DNA of 64,000 bases from assembly GCA_015183035.1 (NCBI GenBank), contig JACZZP010000017.1, positions 1,364,001 to 1,428,000 on the forward strand. The letters are read 5' to 3'. Shown here in pieces: positions 48,201-58,863 of this stretch (its first letter is position 1; every line of letters begins with the position of its first letter). Origin of the DNA: Meloidogyne chitwoodi. Taxonomy: Eukaryota > Nematoda > Chromadorea > Rhabditida > Meloidogynidae. A program made the position numbers and the translations under genes. The notes under the pieces were generated by a model. The model was not told the DNA's origin. It did not search any database and saw only the letters and a program-made list of their open reading frames with translations.

Positions 48201-50412
48201 CGCAAATTACAACAAAATAATTAATTCAGTGAAAAAATTAAAATGCAGCCGCAGTAATCACATCGTGGAGCTTACTCCCCCCTATGGTTTTGTGAGATTC
48301 AGTGACCTGTATCTCGGCGAGTATTCGCCTTCGGCAAGAAATTCATATATTCCAACTCAGCTCTACGAGAGGAGTCGAATGATATATAGTTCGATACCGT
48401 TTCTCGGCCCCCATGTACTATACTACAGCCGGATTCACTCCTCTGGACTTTGGTATCACCATTTCAGATGGATGTCTCACCTCTGACCTTCGGCCCTCGT
48501 TCATCTTTGCAGATGGATGTCTTATCTCAGGCGTTCGGCCCTCGGTTCTTCAATGCAGATGGATGTCACTCCTCGGGCATTCGGCCCCCGGTTCATCAAT
48601 GCAGATGGATGTCACAGTGGGCCTTCTGCCTCGGTTCATCATTGCAAATGGATGTCAGACCTCGGGCCTTCGTCCCTCGGTTCTACATTTCAGATGGGTT
48701 TCACATCATAACCCTCACATCTGGACTTTCAACCCCCGCAACTTTGTCAAAATTGACCTAAAAAATTTACAAAAAATATTTTTGGAATCACCTCGTCGAG
48801 GGCTTTCAAATGATATATCATTTGACATCTTTGCTTCATTTTTGTGATCGGCCATTTTTTGTCTCAAAATTTTAATTGGATTTTAAGCCAAAAATTTCAA
48901 AAATTCATAACTTTTTCAAAAGAAACCTTTTTTGAATATTTTCAAATTTTATTAGGTGTTAAAAATTATGCTTTATTTTATAAAAATACTTTCAAATCCA
49001 ATTCTATGGAAAAATTCCAAAAAATTTCAAAAAAACTGAAAAATTTCGAATTTTCAAAAAATCGGTCTAACTTACCCTAACCCTAAAATTTTTCAACTTT
49101 TTCTTCACTCAAAAAATATCTAATTTTTAATTTTATTTATTAAACTTTGTTTCATTCAAATTCGACCAAAACTGGCTAAGTTAAGGTCGATAGAAATTTT
49201 CAAAAATATTCCAAAAGGGCATTTTCTCTATTCTTTTATGACAGGTCACTCTCAACTAATTGATATATCTTAAAGGCTTTTCAAATTTTCAATGCTTAAA
49301 AAATTTCGGGATTTTGAATTTTGTGCGAGGCATAACTACCCTTCAAATTCGGATTTTGACTTCGAATTTTTTCCTACGTATATCTACTTGTTCCAACACA
49401 GTTTCCTACCGTTAGAACTTTTTCGCTATCTCCTCTCATTCCCGAGATATCCCTGTGACGATAACGATTTAGGTACCAAGGAACCACGGTACCATCGATT
49501 TCATAATTTTTCCTGATAGCCCATTCAAAGTACCCCCCAAGATGTCAAACTCCCAAATCTCTAACTTTATCCCTTAAAGACTTCCAAGTTTTTGAAAATT
49601 TGTTTTTATCTTTTATAAATATATAGTAATTAATAAATTAATTAAATACTTTTCTATATTTAATTCATTAATTTTATTTTTAAATATTTCTTCTAAATTT
49701 TTAAAAGAAATTTCTTCTTCTTCTTCATTATTTTTTAATAATTTATTTCTCAAAATATTAAAATAATTTTTAATTATTTTAATACAAATTGGTGATGGAA
49801 TTAATTCTTTTTCAAATATTATAAAAATTATATCAAATTCAAAAATATTTATCATTGATAATAATTTAATTTTTGTTTCATTCTTATTTTCCTTTTAAAA
49901 AAAAAATAAATATTAAAATATTTAAGTTTAATAAATTAAATTTTACTTTTTCAAAATTTTCATAATTATTAATTTCTAAATAAATAATTTCACTAATAAT
50001 TTTTCTTTCTTCAATTTCTGCCAATTCATAATCAAAACTTTTTAATTTTCCAATTCTCTTTTTTGATTTTAATTCATTAATTTTTTTAGAAATTTTTACA
50101 ATTTTTTGTTTAATATTTATATTTAATAAATAAAAATTAATTTCTCTAATTTTTTCTAAAAATTCAGATTCATTTATTTCATTAAAAATTGCTTGTCGAT
50201 AAAGACCTCTTAATTTTAAATTATTTTGATTTTCTAAAAATATTTAATTTAATTAATTAATTAAATTAATTAATTTAATTAATTAAAATACCTTCTTCAT
50301 TTATTTGAACATTTTTTGTTTTTTTTGGTTTTACCTCAAAACTTTTATTAATTAAAAAAATAATTAATAATAATAAATTTATAATTAAATAAAAAATAAA
50401 TTTAAATAACAT
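39258..50412 (-). CDS. Giant secreted Lys/Asn-rich helical protein of unknown family
   Basis: A chain of about 30 short exons in consistent frame and orientation, separated by 40-80-nt AT introns, from ATG at 50412 to a stop at 39258-39260. Estimated roughly 2,000 residues. It begins MLFKFIFYLIINLLLLIIFL, a signal peptide or anchor, then KSFEVKPKKTKNVQ. The first three exons (50412-49655) are separated from the rest by an intron of about 3.6 kb (about 49655 to 46000) filled with minisatellite and inverted repeats; the donor GTATTTAATT follows ...NIEK. A second longer intron of about 340 nt lies at 43138-42802. Exons are rich in Lys, Asn, Glu, Ile and Leu, predicted helical, with Asn runs (44770-44800) and a Glu run near 41660. 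Cys is sparse. No catalytic or known binding motif is recognised. Ends GLVSKYKEEN. It could be two genes, the split most likely at one of the long introns. Confidence 0.6.
46254..46290. repeat. Tandem GC-rich hairpins
   Basis: Two adjacent short palindromes: AAGCCC/GGGCTT around a TAAC loop, then GCGCGC-TTC-GCGCGC at 46273-46287. They stand out in DNA averaging over 75% AT and resemble the TTC-loop hairpin of the minisatellite nearby. Confidence 0.7.
46431..46945. repeat. Direct repeat of a ~70-bp GC-richer unit
   Basis: The segment with CCACACTCAATTTGGGCACC, AAAATGACCATGCCCATTGA and ATTCCCCATAC (46438-46492) recurs nearly unchanged at 46875-46925, a more diverged version lies at 46752-46800, and its CATGCCCATTGAATTCCTCA part recurs at 47549-47569. 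This suggests a higher-order repeat wrapped around the minisatellite. Confidence 0.7.
46960..47830. repeat. Hairpin minisatellite, block 1 (unit ~47 bp)
   Basis: About 15 variable copies of a unit reading GCAGATGGATGTCACACCTC then GGGCCTTCGGCCCTCGGTTC and ATCATT. The core GGGCC-TTC-GGCCC is a perfect 5-bp hairpin with a TTC loop. Copies vary in length by indels, and some have lost one hairpin arm. Several long open frames in every phase arise only from the repeat periodicity. It lies inside the giant gene's large intron. Confidence 0.9.
47830..47990. repeat. Left arm of a diverged inverted repeat between minisatellite blocks
   Basis: GGTATAGTACATGGGG, CATTCGATTCCTCTCAT, GAGCTGAG, GAATTTCTTACCGAA and AAACCATAGGGGG in this stretch recur in the same order on the opposite strand at about 48270-48430, with scattered mismatches. 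Confidence 0.8.
48270..48432. repeat. Right arm of the diverged inverted repeat
   Basis: Reverse-complement counterpart of 47830-47990 (CCCCATGTACTATAC, GAGAGGAGTCGAATGATAT, CTTCGGCAAGAAATTC, CCCCCCTATGGTTTT). The 280 bp between the arms include moderately GC-rich unique sequence but no recognisable protein. Together they look like a foldback element that split the minisatellite in two. Confidence 0.75.
48440..48715. repeat. Hairpin minisatellite, block 2
   Basis: Five or six further copies of the same ~47-bp unit with the GGGC-TTCGGCCC core, in the same orientation as block 1. Confidence 0.88.
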
Positions 50413-51649
50413 TTTTATTTAAATCTAAAATTATTTTTTAAAAAAATAAAATAATTTAAATTAATTAATTTTTAAAAATAAATAAAAATGAATTTCATAA
50501 TTAAATATTTTTCCTTTTTAATACATCGAAAATGCCCTTTTTCTAAATATTTTTTTCTTAATTACGAAATAAAAAATTAATATTTAATTTAAATTAAAAA
50601 TGACCTTTTTTTGATAAATAAATTTAAAATAAAGTACATTATTTCTTAATTTTATTTAAAAGAAAAAAATATTTTTTTTAATAAAAAAAATTTAAAATAA
50701 TATTTAGATATTATGAATATTTTAGAAAATAATTTTCAAATTCGTAAATTTATTTTTAAATTAATATTTTATAAATTTATTTATATTTTTAATTTAAATT
50801 TAATTTCAAAACGCAAAACTTAAATTTTTGAAAATAAATTATTTTCAATAAAAAAATAAAAAAAAATATTTCTACATTTAATAAAATAATAAAATACATA
50901 GTATGTACAATATATTAATTTAATTTAATTAGAACAGAGAAAATTGGTTTTTCAGATTTTTTTATTTTTAATTAATTAATTAATTAAATTTATTTAAAAA
51001 ATTAATTATTTTATTTTTAATAAATAAATTAATTCATTAAATTTATTTATTAATTAAACATGTGAATATTTTTAAATTAAAAATAAATTTCAAAATAATT
51101 GCACTTTAATATTTGTGAGATATTTATTTTATAATTTTTAAATGCCAAAATTAGTCGGTAAAAATAAAAGAAAATTAAAGGAGAAAAATATTTCGAAAGA
51201 GTAATAGCTAATATATTTATTTATTTAATTTATAAACAATATTAGGTATGTCAATAAAAATGTGAAAATAAAAAGTAGGCGGGAATAAAAATAATTTATT
51301 TTTTATATAAATTAAAGTTTAACCTTCACAAAATTCATTTATTTAAATTTTTTCTAATAAATTTTTTCCTTCTCTTTAATAAAGTTTATTAAAAATAAAA
51401 AAATATTTTTTCATTGGGGGATTTATTTTATAAAGAAAAATACATATAGATGGTCTAAAAAATGATTAGGATTTGTGTTTTAGAGTGAGTAGAGAATGAA
51501 TTCACTCTAATTTTAAATTAAATTGTTATATAATATTTAAAATAAAATATTATTTTAAAATTTTATTTTTAATTAAATTACATTTTAAAAATTATTTAGA
51601 AAAAATAAAACAAAAATAACTCTTCTTTATTTTAATAAAAATCAAAAAA
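50413..51649. other. Intergenic region between divergent genes
   Basis: 1.2 kb of very AT-rich DNA, presumably holding both promoters; no ORF or RNA seen. Confidence 0.5.
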
Positions 51650-53407
51650 ATGAAGATATTAATTTTTTTGTTAATTATAAAAGTGATATTTATAGGTTAT
51701 ATTATTTTAAATAAAAATATTTTATTTTTTATTTAATAGTAAAAGCACCAAATCCATTAACAAATAATGTTTCTTCAATACAAGGAGGAGGATCAGTTGT
51801 TCCAATTTCAATGGAATCATTTAAAAATACTGGAGAATTAAAATTAAATGAAATACCAATTTATGGACAAAAAGATAATGAAGAATTAATTGAAAAAGAA
51901 AAAGATTTAATTAATCCAAAATTAAAAAAAGAAATAATATTAATTAATGAAAATAATAAAAAAGAAGAAATAATTGGAGAAAAAAAGAAAAAAAAGAAGA
52001 AAAATAAAAATAAAAAAAATAAAGCATTTTTTGATCCAAAAAATAAATATTCTTTATTATCTGAAATAAATGAAGAAAAACAAAAAAAACTTTTTAATGA
52101 AGAAGATGAAAATATTAGAAAAAAAGGAAAAGAAGAAAATAAAGAAGAAGAAGATAAATGTAATGAAATTTGTGATGATGATGATGAAGGTATTTTTAAT
52201 TTTTTAAAATTAATTAATTTAAAAAATAAATAATTTAATTTTAATTATTTAAAAATTAATAATAATATTGAATTAATTCTTCTAAATATAATAATATAAA
52301 AAATATTATTATTTAACAATATTTAATTCTTTTTTTAATTAAAAAATATTTGAAAAGCCTGATTTATAATTAATTAATTTTTTATTTTTATAAAAAAAAT
52401 ATTTTTAGATGAGGAGGATGATAATATAGTAAATACTCCATTAGAGACAAATAGAAAAATTCGTGGAAGAAGTTTAAAAAGGTAATTGTAAAATTAAAAA
52501 AATTAATTAAAGATTTATTTATATTTTATAAACTATATAGATATATCTAATTTATTTTAAAAATTTAATATTATTATAGTGTGAATGCAAATATTAAAAA
52601 AGGTGGAGGTGGAGGAGGAGGTCATGGCGGAGGAGGAGGAGGTCATGGTGGTGGTGGTGGTAGAGGAGGTAGTTTTGGTGGTAGTGGAGGTAAAGGTGGA
52701 TTTAGTGGTGGAAAAGGTGGATATAGTGGTAAAGGAGGATATGGAAAACCTGAAGGATCAACTAAAGGTTATTATAACCGTCCTTATTATGGAAGTTCTG
52801 GAGTATATGTTTTCCCTTCTTATTATCCATATGGAGGATATTATGTTGGCGATAGTACACCAAGTAGTGATAATGATGGTAGTTGTTGTACAAGACATAC
52901 TGTAACACTTGTGGTAACAATGATGCTTGCATTTCATGCATTGAGTCCTGGTGTTCAAATGGGTTGTAGAATTTGTAAGTTATAATATTTAATATGTTTA
53001 AAAGTTAAGTAATCTTTTTTTAATAAATTAAATCATTTAAAGTAGTCCCAGGAAATTAAAATTAATTAAATTCTGTAATTGTTAATTTTATTTATTTAAA
53101 TTAATTAATTATAGATCCAGATCTTGGTATTTATTCCCTTCCAAATTGTATAATTGATAATAATTCAAATTCTTCTACTGGACAACAAACTTACAAATGT
53201 GATTTCTCTGCTGCTTATAGAATTAGATCTAAAAAATTTCATAAACACAGTAAAAAAGGTCCTTTTAAACTTTTATGTCCAATTGGAGAATCTGGAGATA
53301 CTAAAGTTTTATTAGAAGCTAATGCAACTTGTAATATTGATGAAAAACGTTTATGTCATTTACGTTTTGATAAAACATTAAATGATACAATTAATGGAAC
53401 AAATTAA
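51650..53407 (+). CDS. Secreted Lys/Glu-rich and Gly-rich protein with Cys-containing C-terminal domain
   Basis: Exon 1 is a signal peptide (MKILIFLLIIKVIFI). Exon 2 (about 51741-52187) is Lys/Glu-rich with a KKKKKKKNKNKKNK block and ends in an acidic run (CNEICDDDDE). A short acidic exon (about 52410-52481) carries RKIRGRSLK, a possible basic cleavage site. Exon 4 (about 52581-52974) is a Gly-rich repeat (GGGGHGGGGGG, GGKGGFSGGKGGYSGKGG) followed by YYNRPYYGSSGVYVFPSYYP and DGSCCTRHTVTLVVTMMLAF. The last exon (about 53115-53407) has YSLPNCIIDN, YKCDFSAAYRIRS, FKLLCPIGESG, TCNIDEKRLCHLRF. Glycine-rich then Cys-domain layout resembles nematode secreted or cuticle-associated proteins; no family recognised. 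Complete. Confidence 0.7.
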
Positions 53408-53895
53408 TTTTTTTTATTAAAAAAAAATGAGAAGAAAAGAATATTTAGAATTATTTAAAAATTATAAATTTGTAGTTTTAATTAGAATATTAAAAATAAT
53501 ATTTATTTAATTTTGATAATAGTAGTTGTTTTTTAACTTCTTTTAAATATTATTAGTTCAAGATTTATTAAAAATTTAGTTAGAATAAATGTAAATATTT
53601 TTTAAAATTTTATTTAATTAAAAAAATTTTCTTCAACTCAAATTTTTATAAATTATATAATTACAATGATGTAATAGATTAATACAATCTTATTTACCCA
53701 TATTTTTAGTCTAAGAGAGAATATCTGTCTAATTCTATTTTATGCTAGGGAGAGTCAATTTAAATTATTAGGTATATTAATTTTACAAATAATTTAATAT
53801 TTTTTATTTTAATTTAAAATTTATTACTTTTAATATTTTTTACCCAATATATAATTTTATTATTATTTTTTTAAAATAATTAATTTATTTTATAT
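53408..53895. other. Intergenic region between convergent genes
   Basis: AT-rich; 3' ends of neighbouring genes face each other. Nothing else seen. Confidence 0.5.
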
Positions 53896-55224
53896 TTATT
53901 TTCTTTCTCCAAATCCAATTATTTGTTCTTTCAAATTAAAAGAAATACAACGATTAAACATAAAAGATTGACCCATTGTCCAATATAAATTATCAAATTC
54001 TTTAAGTCCTTCATTAGCCAAAAAATATAAACGACATTTATCTGTTGGATTTCCCTAAAAATTAATAATTTTAATTTAAAAAAATATTTATTTATTTATT
54101 TAAAATTACCCCTTCTTTTTCTTCTGTAAAAGTTTCAATATATTGTTCTGGTTTTAAATTAATATTTATTGTTTTTCCACCCATTACTCCTATATTAAAT
54201 GTAATATTAGGCAAAATTTTCTTTTTTTCACAAGGTAAAATATAAAAATCTGTTTTTTTAGCAGGAATTGTTATATTTAATTTTTTAGCAATTTCATCAA
54301 TTCTATTTTTAGGTCCATACATATAAAATTGATTATCACTTAATTTAATTTTTGGTAATTTATATCCAGATCCTCTTAAATTAAATAATTATTTATTTAT
54401 TTTAAAATTATTTAAATTACCCTGCAGATATTACTGAATTAATATCATTTCCAATTTGTAAAGAAAGAAAAGCTGTAGACCATTGATCATGTGTAGTAAT
54501 ATATTTATAATTTATACATTCATTTGAATTTTGATCACCAAAAGTTATTGAGCCAATTCCTGCTGGTGAAGAAGAAGAAGAAGAACCTTCTCCAGAAATT
54601 AATCTTTTTAAAAAATAAAATTATTTAATTAAATATTAATTTAATTACCCTTTAACTTGTAATGTTATTATTGGATTTTTTAAATATTTAGTAATTGAAA
54701 ATAATCCAAAAGAGCCACTAATTATTTTTTTAATTGAAGATGGAGTGCCTGAATTAGCAGAAATAAAAGGAAAATTTAAACAAGTTGTTCCAATCTAAAA
54801 AAATAAAATTAAATATTAATTATATATTAGGTATATTTACATTTATTTTATCATTTATTAAACTTCCACTAATTCCTTCTTTATTAATTAATTTATTTAA
54901 TATTTTAGATGTTGATGATTTTCTTAAAATATTAATTAATTAAAAATAAATTATATTTAAATATTTAAAAAACAAACTTTGGATTATAATGCTCTTTATT
55001 TAACCAAAGAATTGAAGAATTAAATTTTAAAAATAAATTATTGTTTTGACCTAAAAATAAATTTAAAAATAAATTAATTTTTAAGAAGAAAACAAACTTG
55101 GAGTGCCAACAGATATATTTATACATAAATTATTATTTATTGTCATTAAATCAATTTTATTAATTTCTCCATCACAATAAAAAAATGAAATTAATTTTAT
55201 TAAAAAAATTAAATAAAATTTCAT
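53896..55224 (-). CDS. Pepsin-fold (A1) aspartic protease homologue lacking both catalytic Asp motifs, copy 1
   Basis: Signal peptide MKFYLIFLIKLISFFYC. The A1 family layout is intact: INISVGTPSQNNNLFLKFNS then SILWL in place of ..VGTPxQ..LDTGSSxLW; IGTTCLNFPFISAN and GSFGLFSI (the GILGL turn); GIGSITFGDQNSNEC; then W...FLSLQIGN. After that LSDNQFYMYGPKNRIDEIA takes the place of VDTGTSLLxGP. C-terminal blocks FYILPCEKKKILPNITFNIG and CISFNLKEQIIGFGER match Y.v.C...lPdi.f and the D..N..IGFA end. Both DTG triads are replaced (KFN and SDN), so it should be catalytically dead. About 380 residues, normal for the fold. Next to a tandem paralogue in the same orientation. Probably a secreted binding or decoy protein; function unknown. 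Confidence 0.8.
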
Positions 55225-56227
55225 TTTTATTTTAAAAGGAATAATTTAATTAATTTATAATTGTTGAAGTTATCTTTTTAAATAATTAATTATAGTTTAT
55301 ATTTTATTTTAAATTTTATTTAAATAAATTTATAAATAATTAATTATTACACCTGTTTTATTAAAATATAAATTACTTTTTATCTTTTAAAAAAATTTAA
55401 ATTATTTTTTAAAATATATAAATTTAAAAAATTATTTTTGGGAATCCACGTTACATAAAAATTGAAGCATTTCAATTATATATGTACGTAATTTAAATAA
55501 AATAAATTTTATAAAATTATTAGCTAATATTAAAATAAATAAAATAAATATTTGCTTACATATAATTTTAAAAAAATAATAATTTTTTAATTTTATATTT
55601 TATTAATTTATAAAATAAATTTAAAACATGTGATAAAAATAAAATGAAATATAAAATTTGATAGAAAAAAATACGAGTTTCACATGTTTTTCATGTATTT
55701 TTGTTTTTTTCCTTATGATTTTTGTACTGATACTGACGCATTTTCTGAGTATTGACCGATTTTCAACTTACGGATCTTCCATTGATGGATTTTTCTGACA
55801 CTCACCATTCAGTTGAAAAGTTTTTTAATATTTAAACTTGTTTTATATATTAAATGGTAAATATTTAAAAAAATATAAATAAATGAATTAAAATTTTTAT
55901 TTAAGACTAATATTTTAATAAAAATTAGAATTTATTTTTTAAAATTAAAAAAATATTATTATTATTATTATTTTAAAATATTTGTAAATTTAAAATAATT
56001 AATAAAAATTTTGGTGCTATAATATATTTTTTGCTATAAAACAAATTATTGTCCTTTATTAAGAAAACTTTACTCAAATTTATATAATAAATGACACTTT
56101 TAATATTTGAGAGTTAAATATTTAAAAAATAAAAGAAAATAAGATTTTAATATTTTATATTTTAATAATATAGTCTTCAATATTTAATATAGGTATACAT
56201 ATGTATTAATTGTTTTAAAATATTTAT
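55225..56227. other. Intergenic spacer between tandem paralogues
   Basis: AT-rich, with a slightly GC-richer patch at 55680-55810 (e.g. ACTGATACTGACGCATTTTC) with no ORF. Presumed promoter of copy 1. Confidence 0.45.
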
Positions 56228-58228
56228 TTAAAATATATTATTAATTATATTATCAATTTCTTTTTTTTCTTCTTCTTCTTCTTCATTTTCTTCTTCATTA
56301 AAATTTTTAATTTTATCACCAAATCCAATTGTATTATCATTAAAATTAATAGAAATACAACGATCTAACATAAAAAGTTCACCCATATTCCAATCAATAT
56401 TATTATTATTATAACCAAAAATTGCTTCATTTGGTAAAAATAATAATCGACAAGTTTCAGTTATATTCTTTTTAATTAATTAATTAATTAATAATAATAA
56501 TATTTTAATTTATTAGTAATTAATACTCTATGGTTATTAATAAATTTTAATTATTTAAATTTTTCCTTATCTCGAATACTAATTTTAAACTTTATATATT
56601 TTTACTTAGCTTTAGTTAAGTTTACAAAATGGTCATTTAAAAATGTTAAATTATTATTTATTATTATTTAGATATTATTTTTAATCCATTAAAGTTTAAA
56701 TTAAATAAAAGTACTAAATATTTATTTATTTACCTCATCTCCATGTTCTTCTTCATGTAATTCCATATATTGTGTTGGTTTTAATAAAATATTTATTTTT
56801 TTATTTTTTGAATTTCCAACATTTAAAATAATATTAGGCATCTTTTTTTTCTCTTCACATTTTTTTATTGGAAGAATATAAAAATCAGTAACATTTTTTG
56901 AAATATTTATTGCACCTAATTTTAAAGCTATTTGATCAAGTTGTTCTTTAGGTGCATACATATAAAGTGTTCCATCAGCAATTCGTAATTTTGGAATTTT
57001 AGTATTTGAATTTCTTTTTTTTAATTATTTAAATTAAATTTAAATAAAATACCTTGTTTTATTATTTATAAAATTAATTTTATTATTTCCTATTTTAATT
57101 AAATTTAAATCAGTTGCCCATTCATTACTATTTTCTGATAATTTTGAATATTTATAACTTCCAGAAATACATTCTTTTTCATTTTCTGAACCAAAAGTTA
57201 CTGAACCCATTGCTACTGATACGTCATCTCCAGAATCACCAGATATTACTCTTTTTAATTAATTAATTAATTTATTTTTAAATAAATATATAAAATTGAT
57301 TTAATTATTTTTAAATAATATTATTTGTATTTTTATTAAAAAAACAAAAAAGAATACTAATTTATTTTAATATTTTATGAATTTAAATAATTTTTTTTTA
57401 ATTTTAAAATAACTTTTTGGAGTTTAAAATATTATTAAAAAATACCCTTTTGTATAAATAGTAATAATTGGCTTTTTAAAATAATTATTTAATATTAAAT
57501 TTAATTTATTTGTTTTTATAGGAGATAATCCAAAAAGTCCATCAATTTCATCAATAAATTTTAAATATTCTGGAAAGCCATTTTTTGCTGAGATAAAAGA
57601 AATATTTTGAATATTAATATTTGCAATCTTTTTAAATAATTAATTTAATTTAATTAATTATAATAATAATACTTTAATTATATCTGTAAATAATAAACCA
57701 GAAATATTTCCTTCTTTATAATATTCTTTTAATAATTTTGATGAAAATGATTTACTTAAAATAATTTAATTTAATTTAAATTAATTAATTTTTAAATAAA
57801 CTTATTATTATAACGTTCTTTTTCTCTTCCTTCTTCTTTCCATCCAAGAGTAGCATTTTTATCTATTAACCAAAATTCAGTAGAATTTAATTGAAAAAAT
57901 AATTGAAATTCTTTTGCTAAAAAATAAATATTTATATTCAAAATATTTTTATTTATTTTCAATAAAATTAATTAATTTTAATTTAATTTTAATTTTATTA
58001 AATAAAATATTAATTTTTAATTTAACCTGGATTTCCAATATTAAAAATTCCCCAACGTTTATGTTCAACAGAATTTAATTCTAATAAGCCAATATTATTA
58101 TTTTTAATTAAATTTGTTTTTGTTGTTATTGTAGTTGTAAATTGTTTTTCTCCACTACAACAATTTAAACTTTTTAATAAAAATATTAATAAAATAATTA
58201 TTTTAAATAAAAATATTAAAAAAATCAT
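56228..58228 (-). CDS. Pepsin-fold (A1) aspartic protease homologue lacking both catalytic Asp motifs, copy 2
   Basis: Starts MIFLIFLFKIIILLIFLLKS, a signal peptide. WGIFNIGNPGKEFQLFFQLN then STEFWL stands where family members have IxIGTPxQxFxVxxDTGSSxLWV. GLFGLSP is the flap-side turn, VAMGSVTFGSENEKEC follows, then IADGTLYMYAPKEQLDQIA replaces the second DTGTSLLxGP. YILPIKKCEEKKKMPNIILN, RLLFLPNEAIFG and CISINFNDNTIGFGDK match the C-terminal lobe. The tail is a Glu run. Shared unusual spellings with copy 1 (YMY(G/A)PK, (L/I)DxIAxKL, GFG at the end) show tandem duplication after the catalytic loss. Eight or so exons, including a longer intron at about 56480-56730. Complete. Confidence 0.8.
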
Positions 58229-58735
58229 TTTTTAATTTAAAATAAGAAGAGAATATTTTAATAAATAAATTTTAATTTTTTAAAATAAATTTAATAACAA
58301 AATTGACGCAAATTATTTAAGGCTGAATAAATAAATAAATATTTTTTATTATTTTTAAAGAGTAAAAATTAAAATTAAATATTTTGTTTATTTTTTAATT
58401 ATTAATTTTTAATTTCCAAAATTTAATTTTTAAAATAAAAAAATTTTGAAATTTAAATTTTGCAAAATTTTAAATTATTTTAAATAATTAAATTATTATT
58501 ATTTAAAAATATTTTTAGATATTAAAGATAAAAATTAATTTAATTATTAAATATTCAAAATAATTAATTTACTTATTCTTTAAATAAAAATTAATTTAAT
58601 TAATTTTTTTTATTTTAAAATTAAATTATTGTCCAAATATATAAAATAAAATATTTATAATTTTAGGTGAATTATATATAATAAAAATAAAAATTATTTT
58701 ATTAAATATTAAATTAAATTTATAATATTTTTTTT
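58229..58735. other. AT-rich intergenic spacer
   Basis: Only A/T-dominated sequence; nothing recognised. Confidence 0.5.
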
Positions 58736-58827
58736 CTATTTAATAAAAGGAGGAGAAGCAATTTGATCAATTGGAGAAACTATAAAAATTAAATAATTAA
58801 TTAATTAAATAATTAAATAAATAAATA

Positions 58828-58863
<36 letters not shown>

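Noticed and set aside
46960..48847. Several 60-170-residue open frames in all phases, rich in LGPSALGS/CRWMS/RAFGPRF phrases
   Set aside because: They come from reading the ~47-bp minisatellite in different frames; there is no start context, splicing or codon bias.
49081..49110. Telomere-like CTTACCCTAACCCTAAAA
   Set aside because: Only two units around 49072-49086; too short to be an interstitial telomere and nematodes use TTAGGC.
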